Source: Alphaproteobacteria bacterium | GTDB taxonomy: Bacteria > Pseudomonadota > Alphaproteobacteria > Sphingomonadales > Sphingomonadaceae | DNA length: 13,475 nucleotides | Direction of reading: 5' to 3' | Assembly (NCBI GenBank): GCA_018830415.1 | Contig: JAHJSJ010000087.1 | Coordinates: 1-13,475 of the forward strand | Part shown: positions 12,364-13,475 of the stretch, piece by piece | Numbering within the stretch: position 1 is the first letter of the stretch | Layout of the letters: each line of letters starts with the position of its first letter | The notes under the pieces: generated by a model | Told to the model about the DNA's origin: nothing | The model's database searches: none | Seen by the model: only the letters and a program-made list of their open reading frames with translations | Translations under genes and position numbers: made by a program

Positions 12364-13392
12364 TTAATTGGAAGGGCAGTTCCGCCCCTTCAGCGGCCCA
12401 TCGGCGAACACCCCTGCCACACCTGCTTTCTTGAGCAACTGGGCCAGCTGCACATCGCCGCAGCCCTTGCCCTTGGGGTCATCGCCCGTCCGTAACATCG
12501 GCGGCAGAAACTCGTTCTCGGGACGCACTGTCCACGCGTGCACCCCCAGCCCCGCCGCCTTGGCGTCGGCAACCAGCGATGTCGGCGCGCCCTCTGGCGT
12601 CAGCACCAGCCCGATATGCGCGCCAATCGCATCGGCATATTTCGCGATTTCGGCCAGCCCCGTCGGCGTCACCATTTCAGCGTACCGCATGGCAGCCTCA
12701 TCCGCCGGGCCGCCGATGGGCGCCACTAGCTGCACCAGCTTGAAGTCTTCCCGCTTGTCGAGCCGCTGGAGCGGGCCGAGTTCAAAGCTTTGGATGAACA
12801 CTGGATCGGCGGGCGTAATGCCCAGCTTGCGCAGTTCGCGCAGCAGCAAATCGACCATGTCGATCCCTGCGTCCTGCAACAGGAATTCCGGGTGCTTGAT
12901 TTCAGGATAGAGGCCGATACGCTTACCCGTGGCCGCCTCCTTGGCGCGCACCAGCTTCACGATCTCCGCGAAGGTCGGCACCTGATACAGCCCGTCGTAA
13001 CGCGCGTTGGCGGGCCGCAGTGACGGGATGCGTTCCTTCGCGCGCAGGGTGCGCAGTTCGGCCAGCGTGAAGTCTTCGGCGAACCAGCCTGCGACCTTTT
13101 GCCCATCAATGGTCTTGTCGCGGCGGCGGTCTTCGAATTCCTCGCGGCTGGCGATATCGGTGGTGCCCGACAATTCGTTTTCGTGGCGCGAAACCAGCAC
13201 CAGATCCTTCGTGACGACCAGATCGGGCTCGATATAATCCGCGCCCTGATTGATTGCCAATTCGTAAGCGGCGAGCGTATGCTCGGGCCGCTCGGCACTC
13301 GCACCGCGGTGGGCGATGACGAGTATATCCTCAGCAGCAGCAGCCACCGGGGCCAGCGTCATCAGCGCGATCAAAACAAGGCTGCGGACCAT
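12364..13392 (-). CDS. glpQ: Periplasmic glycerophosphodiester phosphodiesterase
   Basis: This GlpQ-type enzyme hydrolyses glycerophosphodiesters to glycerol-3-phosphate and an alcohol. The 342 residues include a Sec signal peptide (MVRSLVLIALMTLAPVAAAA, cleavage near residue 20). The phosphodiesterase barrel starts with LVIAHRGASAERPEHTLAAY (H28 in HRG), then ADYIEPDLVVTKD (E55, D57, Ca2+ ligands), SRHEN (H70) and YPEIKHPEF (E164). WTVRPENEF and GVFADGP close the barrel. C311 and C339 could form a disulfide. The ATG at 13392 has GGAGG 4-5 bases upstream; that Shine-Dalgarno lies within the last codons of the upstream ArsC/YffB-family gene, with a 22-base overlap, suggesting translational coupling. 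The 3' end abuts the REP-like repeat. Confidence 0.93.
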   Translation of the reverse strand: MVRSLVLIALMTLAPVAAAAEDILVIAHRGASAERPEHTLAAYELAINQGADYIEPDLVVTKDLVLVSRHENELSGTTDIASREEFEDRRRDKTIDGQKVAGWFAEDFTLAELRTLRAKERIPSLRPANARYDGLYQVPTFAEIVKLVRAKEAATGKRIGLYPEIKHPEFLLQDAGIDMVDLLLRELRKLGITPADPVFIQSFELGPLQRLDKREDFKLVQLVAPIGGPADEAAMRYAEMVTPTGLAEIAKYADAIGAHIGLVLTPEGAPTSLVADAKAAGLGVHAWTVRPENEFLPPMLRTGDDPKGKGCGDVQLAQLLKKAGVAGVFADGPLKGRNCPSN

Positions 13393-13475
13393 TCTTCCTC
13401 CCTGAATCCGACCAGAATACCGCCGGGATATTCGACGATTGGCCGCTTGATGATGCTTGGTTGCTGAACGAGCAA
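13371..13475 (-). CDS. ArsC/YffB (Spx-like) family protein, C-terminal end
   Basis: The minus-strand frame from the window edge runs 34 codons to a TGA at 13371. It carries QQPSIIKRPIVE (residues 5-16) and GGILVGFREEEW (18-29). The pattern PSxIKRPxxE ... LVGF is the conserved C-terminus of the thioredoxin-fold ArsC/YffB/Spx-related family, where the Arg of IKRP is functional in arsenate reductases. The N-terminal redox Cys is outside the window, so arsenate reductase activity cannot be claimed; small YffB-type proteins without that activity are common. The gene overlaps the phosphodiesterase start by 22 bases. Confidence 0.75.
   Translation of the reverse strand: MLVQQPSIIKRPIVEYPGGILVGFREEEWSAALF

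Noticed and set aside
1..13475. A defence island, prophage, transposon, CRISPR array or biosynthetic cluster.
   Set aside because: No integrase, transposase, Cas, restriction, toxin-antitoxin or synthase motifs, no direct-repeat array, and no sustained change in base composition apart from the short 9158-9420 gap.

Overview
The window looks like a piece of chromosome from an alphaproteobacterium, most likely of the order Sphingomonadales (Erythrobacteraceae or a relative). The clues are the high G+C content with GC-rich third codon positions, a TonB-dependent receptor, a complex I NDUFA9-like reductase, a LysC beginning MARIVMKFGGTSMAG, and a REP-like inverted repeat between convergent genes. 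The taxon is inferred from protein style; no marker RNA is present. Coding density is high. There are no tRNA or rRNA genes, CRISPR arrays, transposases or phage genes.

Left part (1-5127): the start of a leftward TonB-dependent receptor gene is divergent from an NDUFA9-like NAD(P)-binding protein. A strong bidirectional hairpin (1444-1467) separates the latter from a leftward, Tat-exported dienelactone-hydrolase-family lipoprotein. Divergent from that hydrolase is a PQQ-dependent quinohemoprotein alcohol dehydrogenase with a fused cytochrome c domain. Its stop codon overlaps the GTG start of a small tyrosine-phosphatase-like protein.

Centre (5117-8193, leftward): purT, a nitronate monooxygenase/FabK-like flavoprotein, and purU are packed with gaps of 10 and 1 bases. 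PurU releases formate from 10-formyl-THF and PurT uses formate for purine synthesis, so the cluster holds both a producer and a consumer of formate.

Signalling part (8237-10097, leftward): a PAS-like/GGDEF protein with a degenerate active site (DGERF) and a PilZ-XRE helix-turn-helix fusion with an intact c-di-GMP-binding signature. Between them lies an AT-rich intergenic region with two palindromes, an extended -10 promoter and a probable terminator. This is the most interesting part: the fusion looks like a c-di-GMP-responsive transcription factor beside a probable non-catalytic GGDEF protein.

Right part (10200-13475): lysC (aspartate kinase, TTG start) is divergent from ubiG (ubiquinone O-methyltransferase). 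A REP-like inverted repeat follows. Then comes a leftward secreted glycerophosphodiester phosphodiesterase whose start lies inside the last codons of an ArsC/YffB-family gene running off the window edge.

Apart from the signalling pair and the start-site and motif oddities listed below, the content is ordinary core and accessory metabolism. I did not find a defence, mobile or biosynthetic system.
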